Positions 15,245-23,153 of a DNA stretch of 50,781 bases are shown piece by piece. The stretch covers positions 1 through 50,781 of the forward strand of contig JAWLDB010000004.1 of assembly GCA_041686915.1 (NCBI GenBank), in the 5' to 3' direction. Source of the DNA: JAWLDB01 sp041686915. Its GTDB lineage: Bacteria; Bacillota; UBA994; UBA5500. Every line of letters starts with the position of its first letter. Within the stretch, counting starts at the first letter, position 1. The notes under the pieces are model-generated. The model made no database searches. It saw nothing but the letters and a program-made list of their open reading frames with translations, and was not told the DNA's origin. Made by a program: the position numbers and the translations under genes.

Positions 15245-16768
15245 TTAATTGCCCAGTCCCATCAGCCAGAGATTGAGGAAAGGCATAATGATGCCAATAA
15301 TCGCGCCTAGCAACAGACCAAAACTGGTGATAGCCCGCAGTTGGTTGTTCATTACCTTCAGCAGAATATCTTCCACCTGCAGCACATCCAGACGGTTGAC
15401 CTGCTGCTCGACCAGATCAGGCAGCTTCATAGCTGCCAATAGGCGCGCCCCATACCGTTCGGCCAACTGGCGAATCAGCCGAATGCCCGCTTCCTTAGCG
15501 CCTCCGAGTTGCGCCAGAGTTAGGCTGCCAAACAACGAACCAGGCCTAAAGTCTAGTAACTGAGCGTAGGCACGAGCCCACAGCTTGTTTACGGCCTTAG
15601 CAGTTTGTGCAGAACCGAGCGCTTGTTTGATGGCTGCTCTACTCCAAGCGGCCAGCGCGGATAGCGGTTCATCGCCGAAAGTAGCTACTGCCACATCCCG
15701 CAGACGGTGCTCACGGTTAGCCACGAACCAATGCTCAGCCATGTATGCCAGCTTGTCTGCCAGAGCGTCGTTGAACACTCTTTGCAACAGTAAATCACTT
15801 AAGTCCAAGACAGTCTGCCGGTGGATATGCTTGGTGAGGCGGGTCATTGGCATGTCAAGCAACTTGTCGAATGCGTCCAATACCTGCTGCAGTATCAACG
15901 CCCGGGTCTCGTCCTTCTGTAGACTGGTGATCAGGGAGTCCAGCAGCCGATCAGCATCGATAAATGCGCTGGCTATGCGCAGCATGGTACTGGAAGAGAG
16001 GAAGTCCTTCACCATCTGCTTCAGGGCTTGGCGGTTTTCCTCGTTGCGAAGACGCTCTTCCAGCTTGCGCAGAAGGCTTGGGCCCGCGTCAGCGATTGCC
16101 CCTTTGACCGCCAGGATGGTCTGATCCGGAATTGACTCCCGCAGGGTGCTTTCCGACTGGTATAACTCGCAAGTGTATCTGTCTATCAGGTAACGCAAGC
16201 TATCCAACACGCGTGGATTCTGTAGGACACCAAGCAGCGCCTCACGCAGCATTATCCGGCGTTGTTCTGTAGTTTGATCCGCAAACAGCTCGGCCACGGT
16301 AGCGTTGGTCAGGTGATGCACTACCGGCTCAGCGGCAGCGATTAGCACCTCCTGCACCTCATCGCTCTGTAGCAGCTTAGTCAGCTTCTGCCTGGCCTGC
16401 TGTTGTAGGTTTTCACTGATTGATAACAGATCATAGCGCTGTAGTAGTTCGCCAATAGCTTCACTATTGCTGCTTAGCTTCTGCAAAGCATGGGAGATAA
16501 AGCCCTCGATATCCCGCTCAAAGTCTGGTTTATTGAGTGGCTCTAATAGCGCTTCCGGAGTCAACAGATAGGTACCTACTGCGTCACCGATGCTAATGGC
16601 AAGTTTGTCCCGTTGTTTCGGGATAACGCCAGGCGTAAACGGAACGCGTATTCCCAACACTCTTTTTTCCTCAAGTGGACGGAATAACATCTTAATGGCA
16701 ACCCAGTTAGTTATGTATCCGATCAGACCGCCCAGGATGGAACTACCTAGGATTGGCAACAACATCAC
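15245..16768 (-). CDS. DUF445 family membrane protein (YheB-like)
   Basis: 507 residues. An N-terminal hydrophobic hairpin, LLPILGSSILGGLIGYITNWVAIKMLF (about 3-30), is followed by the family signature RPLEEKRVLGIRVPFTPGVIPKQRDKLA, a long helical, charged middle region with repeated DRL/LL patterns, and a C-terminal membrane segment SFGLLLGAIIGIIMPFLNLW. This is the layout of DUF445/YheB proteins; in B. subtilis yheB lies near yheC/yheD, so its presence near YheC/D-type genes here (about 10 kb) is suggestive only. Function is not established. The start is GTG 16768 or ATG 16765; AGGAG lies 7 or 10 nt upstream respectively. Confidence 0.85.
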   Translation of the reverse strand: MMLLPILGSSILGGLIGYITNWVAIKMLFRPLEEKRVLGIRVPFTPGVIPKQRDKLAISIGDAVGTYLLTPEALLEPLNKPDFERDIEGFISHALQKLSSNSEAIGELLQRYDLLSISENLQQQARQKLTKLLQSDEVQEVLIAAAEPVVHHLTNATVAELFADQTTEQRRIMLREALLGVLQNPRVLDSLRYLIDRYTCELYQSESTLRESIPDQTILAVKGAIADAGPSLLRKLEERLRNEENRQALKQMVKDFLSSSTMLRIASAFIDADRLLDSLITSLQKDETRALILQQVLDAFDKLLDMPMTRLTKHIHRQTVLDLSDLLLQRVFNDALADKLAYMAEHWFVANREHRLRDVAVATFGDEPLSALAAWSRAAIKQALGSAQTAKAVNKLWARAYAQLLDFRPGSLFGSLTLAQLGGAKEAGIRLIRQLAERYGARLLAAMKLPDLVEQQVNRLDVLQVEDILLKVMNNQLRAITSFGLLLGAIIGIIMPFLNLWLMGLGN

Positions 16769-16946
16769 TCATCATCTCCTATCTTAAGCTGACCGCACCT
16801 ATTTCTCTGAACCAGTCTTATTGTCCTGCACATTGATACTCAGTATTAGGCAAAGATAACCGCTGTGCTGAACACACGGATAAGCAGGGTTTTGCAGCAA
16901 GGCCGCCGAAGGCTTCAACAACATGCTAATCAAGGAGATGTCAAAC

Positions 16947-17384
16947 ATGAGCAGAATGACTAGATTGACCCTAGTCTCATGGATCAAGGACGCGCTCTTC
17001 AAAGCAAAGGAACTGCTGCCTGATCAGCAGAAGGTTCAGTCTCTGCTTGAAAAGGCTGTAAAGATTGCACCCCGCCTGCCGGACGTATCCCTGAGCGAGC
17101 TTAAGACACTAGTCAGACTACTTGGCGCCTGGGTCAAACGCGAGTATACACATGTTCCGAAGGACACACTGCTTAAGGCATTGGCAGCCCTGATCTACTT
17201 TGTCAACCCTGGCGACATCTTTCCCGACCCTCTCCCCGGCGGCCTGCTAGATGACGCCGCAGTAGTTGCCTGGATTGTTCGCAGCATCCAGAGTGAATTA
17301 GAGCGGTTCAGACGGTGGGAGACAGGGGGGCTGCAGCCTGGTGAAGAAGCAGGGGATGAGGATGGTAGAAGCGTAACCGCATAG
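16947..17384 (+). CDS. DUF1232 (YkvA-like) protein
   Basis: 145 residues from the ATG at 16947 (MSRMTRL), chosen because AAGGAG lies 9 nt upstream and the longer frame starting at 16923 includes it. The DUF1232 core is clear: KALAALIYFVNPGDIFPDPLPGGLLDDAAVVAWIV (about 78-112), a hydrophobic hairpin with the D-x-x-P-D..DD pattern. The C-terminus is acidic and low-complexity. Family members are small, probably membrane-associated proteins of unknown role. Divergent from the DUF445 gene, sharing a 180-bp upstream region. Confidence 0.85.
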   Translation: MSRMTRLTLVSWIKDALFKAKELLPDQQKVQSLLEKAVKIAPRLPDVSLSELKTLVRLLGAWVKREYTHVPKDTLLKALAALIYFVNPGDIFPDPLPGGLLDDAAVVAWIVRSIQSELERFRRWETGGLQPGEEAGDEDGRSVTA

Positions 17385-17387
17385 AAG

Positions 17388-17420
17388 CAGCCCGGCACAT
17401 GACGCGCCGGGCTGTCTTAT
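17388..17420. terminator. Intrinsic terminator between convergent genes
   Basis: CAGCCCGGC / GCCGGGCTG stem with a nine-base loop followed by TCTTATT, between the DUF1232 gene (+) and the deacetylase gene (-). Confidence 0.75.
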
Positions 17421-17430
17421 TAAGCACCTA

Positions 17431-18294
17431 TTAGCGGGAGAACTGATAGTTGAACGAGTCGGTAGAGAGCACCCTGAAAACGTAGCCCTGAGAACGCAGT
17501 TGCTCGATGATGGTTGGCAACGCCTCGACCGTTGTACCTTTAGTATAACCATCATGCATCAGCACAATTGCCCGGTCTTTGCCGCGGACTCCGTTCATCA
17601 CACCATCAACGATAACCTGTTTATCAGGGGTGACCGATGTCGCATCGAGCGACGATACGTTCCAATCGAAATACTCAAAGCCTTCCGTTTGCACTTTGCC
17701 GATAAGCAGGTTCATCAGTTCGGAATGGCCGTATTTCTCAGCCATGCTGCTTCTGGAGCCGCCAGGGAAGCGGGTTAGCCGGGGGCGTTGTCCGGTAACC
17801 CCATGAAGGAAATCGTCAAGCAGCTTGACGTTATTCCAGTAGGTCTCTAGGCTCTGGTAGATTTGTGCGTAGTCATGACTATAACCGTGGTTGCCTAGGA
17901 CATGTCCTTCTGCGACTATCCGCTGGTACATCTCACGGCCGAAGTCTGACGTGTTGGCATTGACGAAGAATGTGGCTTTCACTCCATATTGTTTGAGAAT
18001 ATCTAACACCAACGGCGTATTATGAGTGGGTCCATCATCGAAGGTCAAATAGGCTATCTTCGCAGCTTCCGGGGCTGGCGGTTGCTGCTCTGGTTTTCCA
18101 ATGTGCCTTAGCTCATCTAATTGGCGCTGCAGATCGGTAATCTCGATGCGTCTGGTATCCGCCAGCTGTTCCAGCTGTATTCTATCTGCCAACGCCGTTT
18201 CCAACTGATAATGCAGATGTAGACTGTAAAAAGCAAGGGCGGAGATAACCGTCAGCACGAAAAAAACAGTAATAAATCTAGTTGGCATTTTCAT
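17431..18294 (-). CDS. Polysaccharide deacetylase (NodB domain), membrane-anchored, PgdA-like
   Basis: 287 residues. N-terminal transmembrane anchor (FITVFFVLTVISALAFYSL, about 7-25) then a short coiled-coil stalk (about 30-65) and a NodB homology domain facing outward. Catalytic motifs: TFDDGPT (D86 base, D87 metal), HGYSH (H136, H140 metal), RFPGGS (R175), DWN, and LMHDGY (H247 acid). This complete set predicts an active Zn-dependent deacetylase acting on peptidoglycan GlcNAc or a related polysaccharide. Start supported by AAGGAAGGAGAG about 10 nt upstream. Single gene; the next gene upstream on the same strand ends after its own terminator. Confidence 0.92.
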   Translation of the reverse strand: MKMPTRFITVFFVLTVISALAFYSLHLHYQLETALADRIQLEQLADTRRIEITDLQRQLDELRHIGKPEQQPPAPEAAKIAYLTFDDGPTHNTPLVLDILKQYGVKATFFVNANTSDFGREMYQRIVAEGHVLGNHGYSHDYAQIYQSLETYWNNVKLLDDFLHGVTGQRPRLTRFPGGSRSSMAEKYGHSELMNLLIGKVQTEGFEYFDWNVSSLDATSVTPDKQVIVDGVMNGVRGKDRAIVLMHDGYTKGTTVEALPTIIEQLRSQGYVFRVLSTDSFNYQFSR

Positions 18295-18418
18295 ATAATA
18301 TAGCTCTCCTTCCTTACCTTTATGTTAACACGTCTATGCCTTTCCGTGTGTTAAATCCAGCATTACCACGGTAAATTACCAGCTAAGTATGTTAACTAAA
18401 GGTAAAGTCTAAGGAGAG

Positions 18419-18450
18419 CAAAAAGCGCCGTGGCATAGTGCCGCGGCGCT
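18419..18450 (-). terminator. Intrinsic terminator of the sigma/anti-sigma operon
   Basis: On the minus strand AGCGCCGCGGCAC / TGCCACGGCGCT (one mismatch) with a short TAT-type loop is followed by TTTTTGC. It lies 6 bases after the anti-sigma gene stop. Confidence 0.85.
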
Positions 18451-18455
18451 CTTAT

Positions 18456-19961
18456 CTACTTCAGCGGAATGGTGATCGGCTCACAAGGAATGGCTACCTG
18501 CTTTATCCTGAGGCCAGCTATTCTTGTTCCCTCGGGTACGTTTACGTGTTCAACATACTTGTTGGAGTCGCCACCTCTTTGACTAAATGCATGATTGGTC
18601 AAGTCACGAAGCGTAAGAACTCGCCCGTCAGCTGTAAGCAGCTCCCAATCAACCAACAACCCGCGGCGATAGGCCTCATAACCATGACTTGTGATAACGA
18701 GGCTGAAGTTTGTCTCTGGTCTGGAACTCTTCCCAGAGTGGTTGTTGTTCTCAACCAGCCCCGAGTATGCTGCTTCAGCATCCAGAGTCCAGGACGGCAC
18801 CTTCACTTCCACCCAGTGCTGATCATTGCCTATACGGATGGCCTCCTGACTGCCGCTCTGAATTACATGGTCTTGCACCGGTTGCCAATATGTTGCCTGT
18901 ATATGCAGCGCCCTTGGTTCTCCTTCAGCTCGCGGAAAGACTAATGGCTTTCGCCAAGACCCATCCTCATTGCCAAAGCCGAAGGAATACGTGTCATCCA
19001 GGACTTGGCCTGTGCTCATCTCCAGTTGTGGTGCTTGCATGACTTTTAGATTGCGGTAAGTGAGCTCAAGCATGTACTGGGAAGGGGTAGCTATCAACCG
19101 GTCGATCGAGTAGCTGTAGCGTTCATTCTCGTAGGCGATCATCAGCGGCTGTTCGGTTGACGCCTTGGCAATCGGCTCTGGCGTGATGAACAGCTGATGA
19201 CTGAAGAGTGTTTCACGATTCATTCGCATTTCTACAGCCACTTCGGACCCGCCTGATGGCAGGGGAGAGGCATAGACAACATGCAGTTCGCCAAGAGGTG
19301 TTATGAGTGGTGCATGGCCCCAGCAGGCACTCCCTGGCACCCCAAGCAAGACGTGGTACAGTGACTCTCCGTTGTTCTTTCTTAGATTTGGCCCATTAAC
19401 CAAAGTAATCACTGCCGTCTGAACTGGGTCGGCCACGTACCCCAGTATGGTCATTTCATACTCACCCTGCCGCAGCTTGATCGGATCCTGCAGCACGTAT
19501 CCGTTATCATACGCCCACTTTAACCCAGCGTCTTGGACGACCGCGCGCTGTATCCACTCTCCGATCACCGGCACGTCTGCAAAGCTCACCATCACCTGCG
19601 GCATCACACCTGGAAGCAGCAGCAGGCAAATCAGGGCGCAGGCCGTAACGGCTGCCATTCTAAGTTTGGGGAGGGCGGGCCTGCTGGAAGTTTGCTTCAC
19701 CCGGGTCTGCCTGAATATGGCCTCACTTTCGGTAACATCTTCCAACATCCCTACCAGTGCACTAAATGTACCTGCATCAGCTGGAACATCAGACACTACG
19801 GCCAAGTTATGCAATTCTGTGTCAAACGATGCGAGCTGCTCATATGCCTTCTGACACTGCTGACAGCCGGCCAGGTGACGACGGATCAACCTCATAGCAA
19901 AGGCTGATAGCTCTTCATAATGATAGGCTAGCAGATTGCTGCTTACAAAACGGCAAAACAC
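18456..19961 (-). CDS. Membrane anti-sigma factor with zinc-finger (zf-HC2) and DUF4179-like extracellular domain
   Basis: About 501 residues. The cytoplasmic N-terminus carries H29-x3-C33-x2-C36 (RRHLAGCQQC), the zinc-binding pattern of zf-HC2 anti-sigma domains. One transmembrane helix (about 102-121, AAVTACALICLLLLPGVMP) is followed by VPVIGEWIQRAVVQDAGLKWAYDNGYV, similar to the start of DUF4179 domains, and a long beta-rich extracytoplasmic region. It probably sequesters the ECF sigma factor encoded just upstream, with which it overlaps by 47 bp. Start: the GTG at 19970 is within the Shine-Dalgarno GGAGGTG; the GTG at 19961, 8 nt downstream of GGAGG, is preferred. The signal sensed outside is unknown. 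Confidence 0.85.
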   Translation of the reverse strand: MFCRFVSSNLLAYHYEELSAFAMRLIRRHLAGCQQCQKAYEQLASFDTELHNLAVVSDVPADAGTFSALVGMLEDVTESEAIFRQTRVKQTSSRPALPKLRMAAVTACALICLLLLPGVMPQVMVSFADVPVIGEWIQRAVVQDAGLKWAYDNGYVLQDPIKLRQGEYEMTILGYVADPVQTAVITLVNGPNLRKNNGESLYHVLLGVPGSACWGHAPLITPLGELHVVYASPLPSGGSEVAVEMRMNRETLFSHQLFITPEPIAKASTEQPLMIAYENERYSYSIDRLIATPSQYMLELTYRNLKVMQAPQLEMSTGQVLDDTYSFGFGNEDGSWRKPLVFPRAEGEPRALHIQATYWQPVQDHVIQSGSQEAIRIGNDQHWVEVKVPSWTLDAEAAYSGLVENNNHSGKSSRPETNFSLVITSHGYEAYRRGLLVDWELLTADGRVLTLRDLTNHAFSQRGGDSNKYVEHVNVPEGTRIAGLRIKQVAIPCEPITIPLK

Positions 19962-20433
19962 CGTATTCACCTCCTGAAAGCTGAGAACGTAGTAACGAAA
20001 TCGCCCGGTTAAGCCTCGATTTGACAGTTCCGAGCGGTATGCCTAGCACTTCAGCCGTTTCTGCCTGGCTCATGTCTGCCAAATAGCGCAAAGAGACCAC
20101 TTGCGCTAACTCTACTGGTAGATGATCGACCAGACTGAGAAAGGATAACTCTGAGTGATCGTCCATCACCGCGAACTTGTTCTGCAGGTCCACCGGGTCT
20201 ACGGGCTGCAGACGCTTCTGCCTCGCCCGCATACACTCATGAACGAGAATGCGCCGCAACCACGCCCGGAAAGCAGCAGACTTGCGCAGCTGGTTACGTG
20301 CTACGAAGGCACTCAGCACTGCTTCTTGGAGGGCGTCATCTGCGTCGGCCCAGTTGCCTGTGAGCGACCGGGATAATAAACGCAACGACCGCTCATGCTC
20401 CTTAAGCAGCGAGACGAACTGTTCTTTGGTCAC
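19915..20433 (-). CDS. RNA polymerase ECF-type sigma factor
   Basis: 172 residues. Region 2 (about 10-70) includes DADDALQEAVLSAFVARNQLRKSAAFRAWLRRI, and region 4 (about 105-155) includes LPVELAQVVSLRYLADMSQAETAEVLGIPLGTVKSRLNRAI with a clear helix-turn-helix. There is no region 1 or 3, as in ECF factors. GTG start at 20433 with GAGGTG about 7 nt upstream. Cotranscribed and overlapping with the anti-sigma gene. The leader has alternating GTCCTC/GAGGAC repeats and a terminator-like hairpin. No clear ECF-type autoregulatory promoter (GAAAC..CGTC) could be placed upstream. Confidence 0.93.
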   Translation of the reverse strand: MTKEQFVSLLKEHERSLRLLSRSLTGNWADADDALQEAVLSAFVARNQLRKSAAFRAWLRRILVHECMRARQKRLQPVDPVDLQNKFAVMDDHSELSFLSLVDHLPVELAQVVSLRYLADMSQAETAEVLGIPLGTVKSRLNRAISLLRSQLSGGEYGVLPFCKQQSASLSL

Positions 20434-20450
20434 AACATCACCTCATATCC

Positions 20451-20513
20451 AAAAAAGACTGTGCACAGTCTGAGGACCTCCGGTCTTAAGTCCTCTATTA
20501 TCTTAGAGAGGAC
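20451..20513 (-). promoter_or_regulatory. Attenuator-like leader of the sigma factor operon
   Basis: On the minus strand the order is GTCCTC (20513-20508), GAGGAC (20495-20490), GTCCTC (20477-20472), then AGACTG-TGCA-CAGTCT (20471-20456) and TTTTTT (20456-20451). The middle GAGGAC can pair with either neighbour, each 18 bp away, and the last hairpin with its T-run looks like an intrinsic terminator 18 nt before the GTG start. This arrangement suggests attenuation; alternatively the elements are operator half-sites. Confidence 0.4.
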
Positions 20514-20607
20514 AGAGTTACTGTTTCGTTCACTGGAAATGGAAAAAAGATCTACTTGCTTGTTTTGACGCTAAGGCGTCGTGTACCTGCCTGAGGCTCA
20601 GCTGCCG

Positions 20608-20636
20608 TTTACATGGAGTTAACCTGGATTTAATAT
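20608..20636 (+). promoter_or_regulatory. Possible sigma-A promoter of the PrcB-like gene
   Basis: TTTACA (20608-20613), a 17-bp spacer and TAATAT (20631-20636). The -35 is a 5/6 match, the -10 a 4/6 match. The leader would be about 120 nt. Confidence 0.35.
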
Positions 20637-20764
20637 TGCTTTACCAGCGATTAACTGGGCATCATGCTGAGATAACACAAGCCGTGTAGGATAAAGATGG
20701 TAGGTTGATGACCGGCATAAAGGCCGTACGACCAGCTAGAGACTACACGAGGAGGAATCTTAGA

Positions 20765-21433
20765 GTGAAGAAACTATTGGCAGGATTAATGGTGGTTGCT
20801 GTGGCCTTGGCAGGTTATATGTTCTTTGCCAACCGGGCCGATGCAGTAGAGGAAGTGCGCGACCTTGGCAGCCTTTCGCAAGGTATCCGGGCAGCTGTGG
20901 ACCAATTGAAGACCCAGCGGGGATACTACGTCTTTGAGCGGGGCGAGGGAGAAGCTGAGGCGCTAATCCTCTTGGGGGCCGGAAGCAGGAGTTTCACCGA
21001 TTACACAGTCAGCGTCAAGTCAGCGAGAATCAAGAATGGCATTCTGAACATTGTAATGGCAGAGAAGCAAGGCACAGCCAGCGACCAGGCAAGCTACCCG
21101 TTTGTGCTGATCAAGGCGGAAGGCGATTTCACTGATGTGCAGGTTACGACGGAAGACGGAACGTCTCTGGATGAAATGGCGTTTGGCCTTGGCAACGACC
21201 CAACCGCCACAATCAACGCCGAAGGCGAGTATGTTGGACAGATCGATAATAACTTCCATGAGATCATAGTAGACGGCACCCCCACCAGTTTCATGCTGGT
21301 CGAAGAACTGCACGACTACTTCAATCCGCAAAGTTCGCTGTTCAAGAACTTCCAGGAGCACGACCAGGTTACTTTCAGCTACTATATAACTGAGCACGGT
21401 ACCAAGGTGATTAGCAGCCTGGCCAAGAAGTAA
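20765..21433 (+). CDS. Secreted/membrane-anchored protein with PrcB_C-like domain
   Basis: 222 residues from the GTG at 20765 (VKKLLAGLMVV..), chosen because GAGGAGGAAT lies just upstream; the longer frame from 20705 contains it. A signal peptide or anchor covers about 3-27 and ends in ANRADA, a plausible signal-peptidase site. The middle part (about 52-120) has the PrcB C-terminal domain pattern: LILLGAGSRSFTDYTVSVKSARIKNGILNIVMAEK..YPFVLIKAE. PrcB of Treponema binds and stabilises a serine protease, but in Bacillota such domains often occur alone. The C-terminal VDGTPTSFMLVEELHDYF..VTFSYYITEHG part looks like a second beta domain. Divergent from the ECF sigma operon, so it may be a regulon member; this is inference. 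Confidence 0.6.
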   Translation: MKKLLAGLMVVAVALAGYMFFANRADAVEEVRDLGSLSQGIRAAVDQLKTQRGYYVFERGEGEAEALILLGAGSRSFTDYTVSVKSARIKNGILNIVMAEKQGTASDQASYPFVLIKAEGDFTDVQVTTEDGTSLDEMAFGLGNDPTATINAEGEYVGQIDNNFHEIIVDGTPTSFMLVEELHDYFNPQSSLFKNFQEHDQVTFSYYITEHGTKVISSLAKK

Positions 21434-21442
21434 CACAGACAC

Positions 21443-21480
21443 AAACTCCCCCACCGTTCTTTCGGTGGGGGAGTTTGGTT
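21443..21480. terminator. Bidirectional intrinsic terminator
   Basis: A 14-bp perfect stem, AAACTCCCCCACCG / CGGTGGGGGAGTTT with a TTCTTT loop, lies between the PrcB-like gene (+) and the MFS gene (-). Confidence 0.85.
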
Positions 21481-21486
21481 TATTGC

Positions 21487-22770
21487 TTATACAGCTTCCA
21501 TTTCGGCTTCATCCGCTTCTGCCTGCGCGGTGGCCTTACCGTAGACTACCAGTGTAGGAGAGAGCAGCCCCGCAACGAGCAGCATCACAGTGCGCAGAGA
21601 AGAGGTATTGCCGATGATCCCAAGACCCGGTCCCCCGGCCGTCTGTCCGATGGCATCCATCTGGCTGCGCAACGATAATACAGTGGCACGTACTTGGCTT
21701 TCTACATTGCGATTAACCCAAACGCTAAGCAAGGGGCGTTTAAGCCTAGTGACGATATCTATCCCCAGGAAGGCGGCAAAGGCGATACCAAACCCGGGCG
21801 CCAGTCCAAAGCAAATCATCAAGAGGAGATGCATGCTGCTGAGCAGCAGCAGATAACGACTAACCAAACTGTCAGTGCTGGTATCTAGGTTACGCCGGGT
21901 CCAACCGAGAGCTGCGATGCTAAGCAGCTTGGCCGAGATGTTCAGTAGACCGAACCAGAAGACCGGCTGCAGATTGCCGATAGAGGGCAAAGTGATGGTT
22001 CTAATGAAATGCGCTTCCCACAGACGGTCAAAGCCCTCCGAAGCAGCTCCGGCGAAGAAGGTTGCCACCATTAACAGCATCAGCACCTGCTTGCCACGCA
22101 CGGCGCGGATCCCGCTCCCCAGTGTACCGGCCATAGCGCCGCTCAGCTTACTTCCTACCGCCCGCGGCTCGGGCTTGAAGTTCTCTTCCTTCATCGCCCC
22201 AATCAAATAGAAGCCAAGCGCGACCTGCACCAGCGCTCCTACCAGGAAAGGCAGGTGCAAGGCAATACTGGAAAAGGCCACGCTGATGCCCATTCCAACC
22301 AAGCCAACAGTCTGGGACAGCTGACTGGCCTTAAGGAAAACGGGACTAGTATTGCGCTCGCCAATCTCATCCGTAACCCAGGCTTCCTGCGCGCCGCTAA
22401 TAAAGGTATGCCCCAAACCTCTCAGAGCTTCTCCTATCATCAGCAGGGTAAAGAGCGAGAAACCAACTGGCAGGAAACGTCCTGCAATCCAAGGTATCAG
22501 GCCAATCAACAGGCATGCCATAGCGTTAATAAAGATGCCTATAATGACAGACACTCTCCGGCTGTAGAGGTCGGCGATTACGCCTGTCGGTATCTCGCAA
22601 ATCAGAACTGTCGCCTGATAGGCCGTGCCGATCAAAACGAGCTGCAAGGGGTTCAGTCCAAAATAGGTGATGTGGTAGATAGCAGCAAGCGTGTACATGA
22701 TGTTGTCTGCCAAAGACAGCACCACATTACTGGTTATGAAGATCCGGGCAGCATCCTGCCTGGCTGTCAT
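21487..22770 (-). CDS. MFS transporter, probable efflux
   Basis: About 427 residues with 10-12 hydrophobic segments. Motif A-like loop between helices 2 and 3: GVIADLYSRRVSVIIG (about 64-79), typical of drug/H+ antiporter-type MFS. A central hydrophilic loop (EENFKPEPRAVGSK, about 195-215) divides the halves. The acidic C-terminal tail (AEADEAEMEAV) is unusual. Start: ATG 22770, 7 nt after AGGGGG, preferred to the GTG at 22773. Substrate cannot be told from the sequence. It differs from the three other MFS genes in the window and is separated from the ger operon by a terminator. Confidence 0.85.
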   Translation of the reverse strand: MTARQDAARIFITSNVVLSLADNIMYTLAAIYHITYFGLNPLQLVLIGTAYQATVLICEIPTGVIADLYSRRVSVIIGIFINAMACLLIGLIPWIAGRFLPVGFSLFTLLMIGEALRGLGHTFISGAQEAWVTDEIGERNTSPVFLKASQLSQTVGLVGMGISVAFSSIALHLPFLVGALVQVALGFYLIGAMKEENFKPEPRAVGSKLSGAMAGTLGSGIRAVRGKQVLMLLMVATFFAGAASEGFDRLWEAHFIRTITLPSIGNLQPVFWFGLLNISAKLLSIAALGWTRRNLDTSTDSLVSRYLLLLSSMHLLLMICFGLAPGFGIAFAAFLGIDIVTRLKRPLLSVWVNRNVESQVRATVLSLRSQMDAIGQTAGGPGLGIIGNTSSLRTVMLLVAGLLSPTLVVYGKATAQAEADEAEMEAV

Positions 22771-22876
22771 CACAGCACCCCCTAGAGCAAGTCATTCCCC
22801 AATATCTTACCTTGCGTCTCCAGTTCTGTCCATGTCAGGCAACAGCGATTGCAGTCTGTCAATGAGCATTCACATC

Positions 22877-22916
22877 AAAAAGCCGCAGGCTGCAACTAGC
22901 AGTGCTGCGGCTTTTT
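22877..22916 (-). terminator. Intrinsic terminator of the ger operon
   Basis: The 12-bp stem AAAAAGCCGCAG / CTGCGGCTTTTT is symmetrical, with T-runs on either strand. It lies 18 bp beyond the last ger gene (minus strand) and upstream of the MFS gene at 22770. Confidence 0.85.
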
Positions 22917-22934
22917 CTTCATAGAGTGCTGGTA

Positions 22935-23153
22935 CTAAAGCGAGCCTCCAATAATAGTGCGGACTAGACGGCTAATCGCAACGAACAACCTAGGCAGGGG
23001 CACCTGAAGGGCAATGAGTATACTCAACACCAGAGCGACTCCCCAGAGCGCCCCAAATACAGCCAAGTCACGCCAGTGTCGCTGCCTGAAAAGTGCTAGT
23101 CCCTGCAATAGTCCCAGGAGCGTAAAAGCTATCACTACCAACAACAGCATCAT
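22935..23153 (-). CDS. Small two-TM protein, candidate D subunit of the germinant receptor
   Basis: 72 residues with two hydrophobic segments, LLLVVIAFTLLGLLQGLALF and LAVFGALWGVALVLSILIAL, separated by the charged RQRHWRD, and a basic C-terminus. The ATG overlaps the gerB stop codon (ATGA), indicating translational coupling in the gerA-gerC-gerB-X operon. Small two-TM proteins encoded with some Bacillus ger operons have been called D subunits and modulate germination; this matches in size, topology and place. No sequence motif proves it. Confidence 0.6.
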   Translation of the reverse strand: MMLLLVVIAFTLLGLLQGLALFRQRHWRDLAVFGALWGVALVLSILIALQVPLPRLFVAISRLVRTIIGGSL

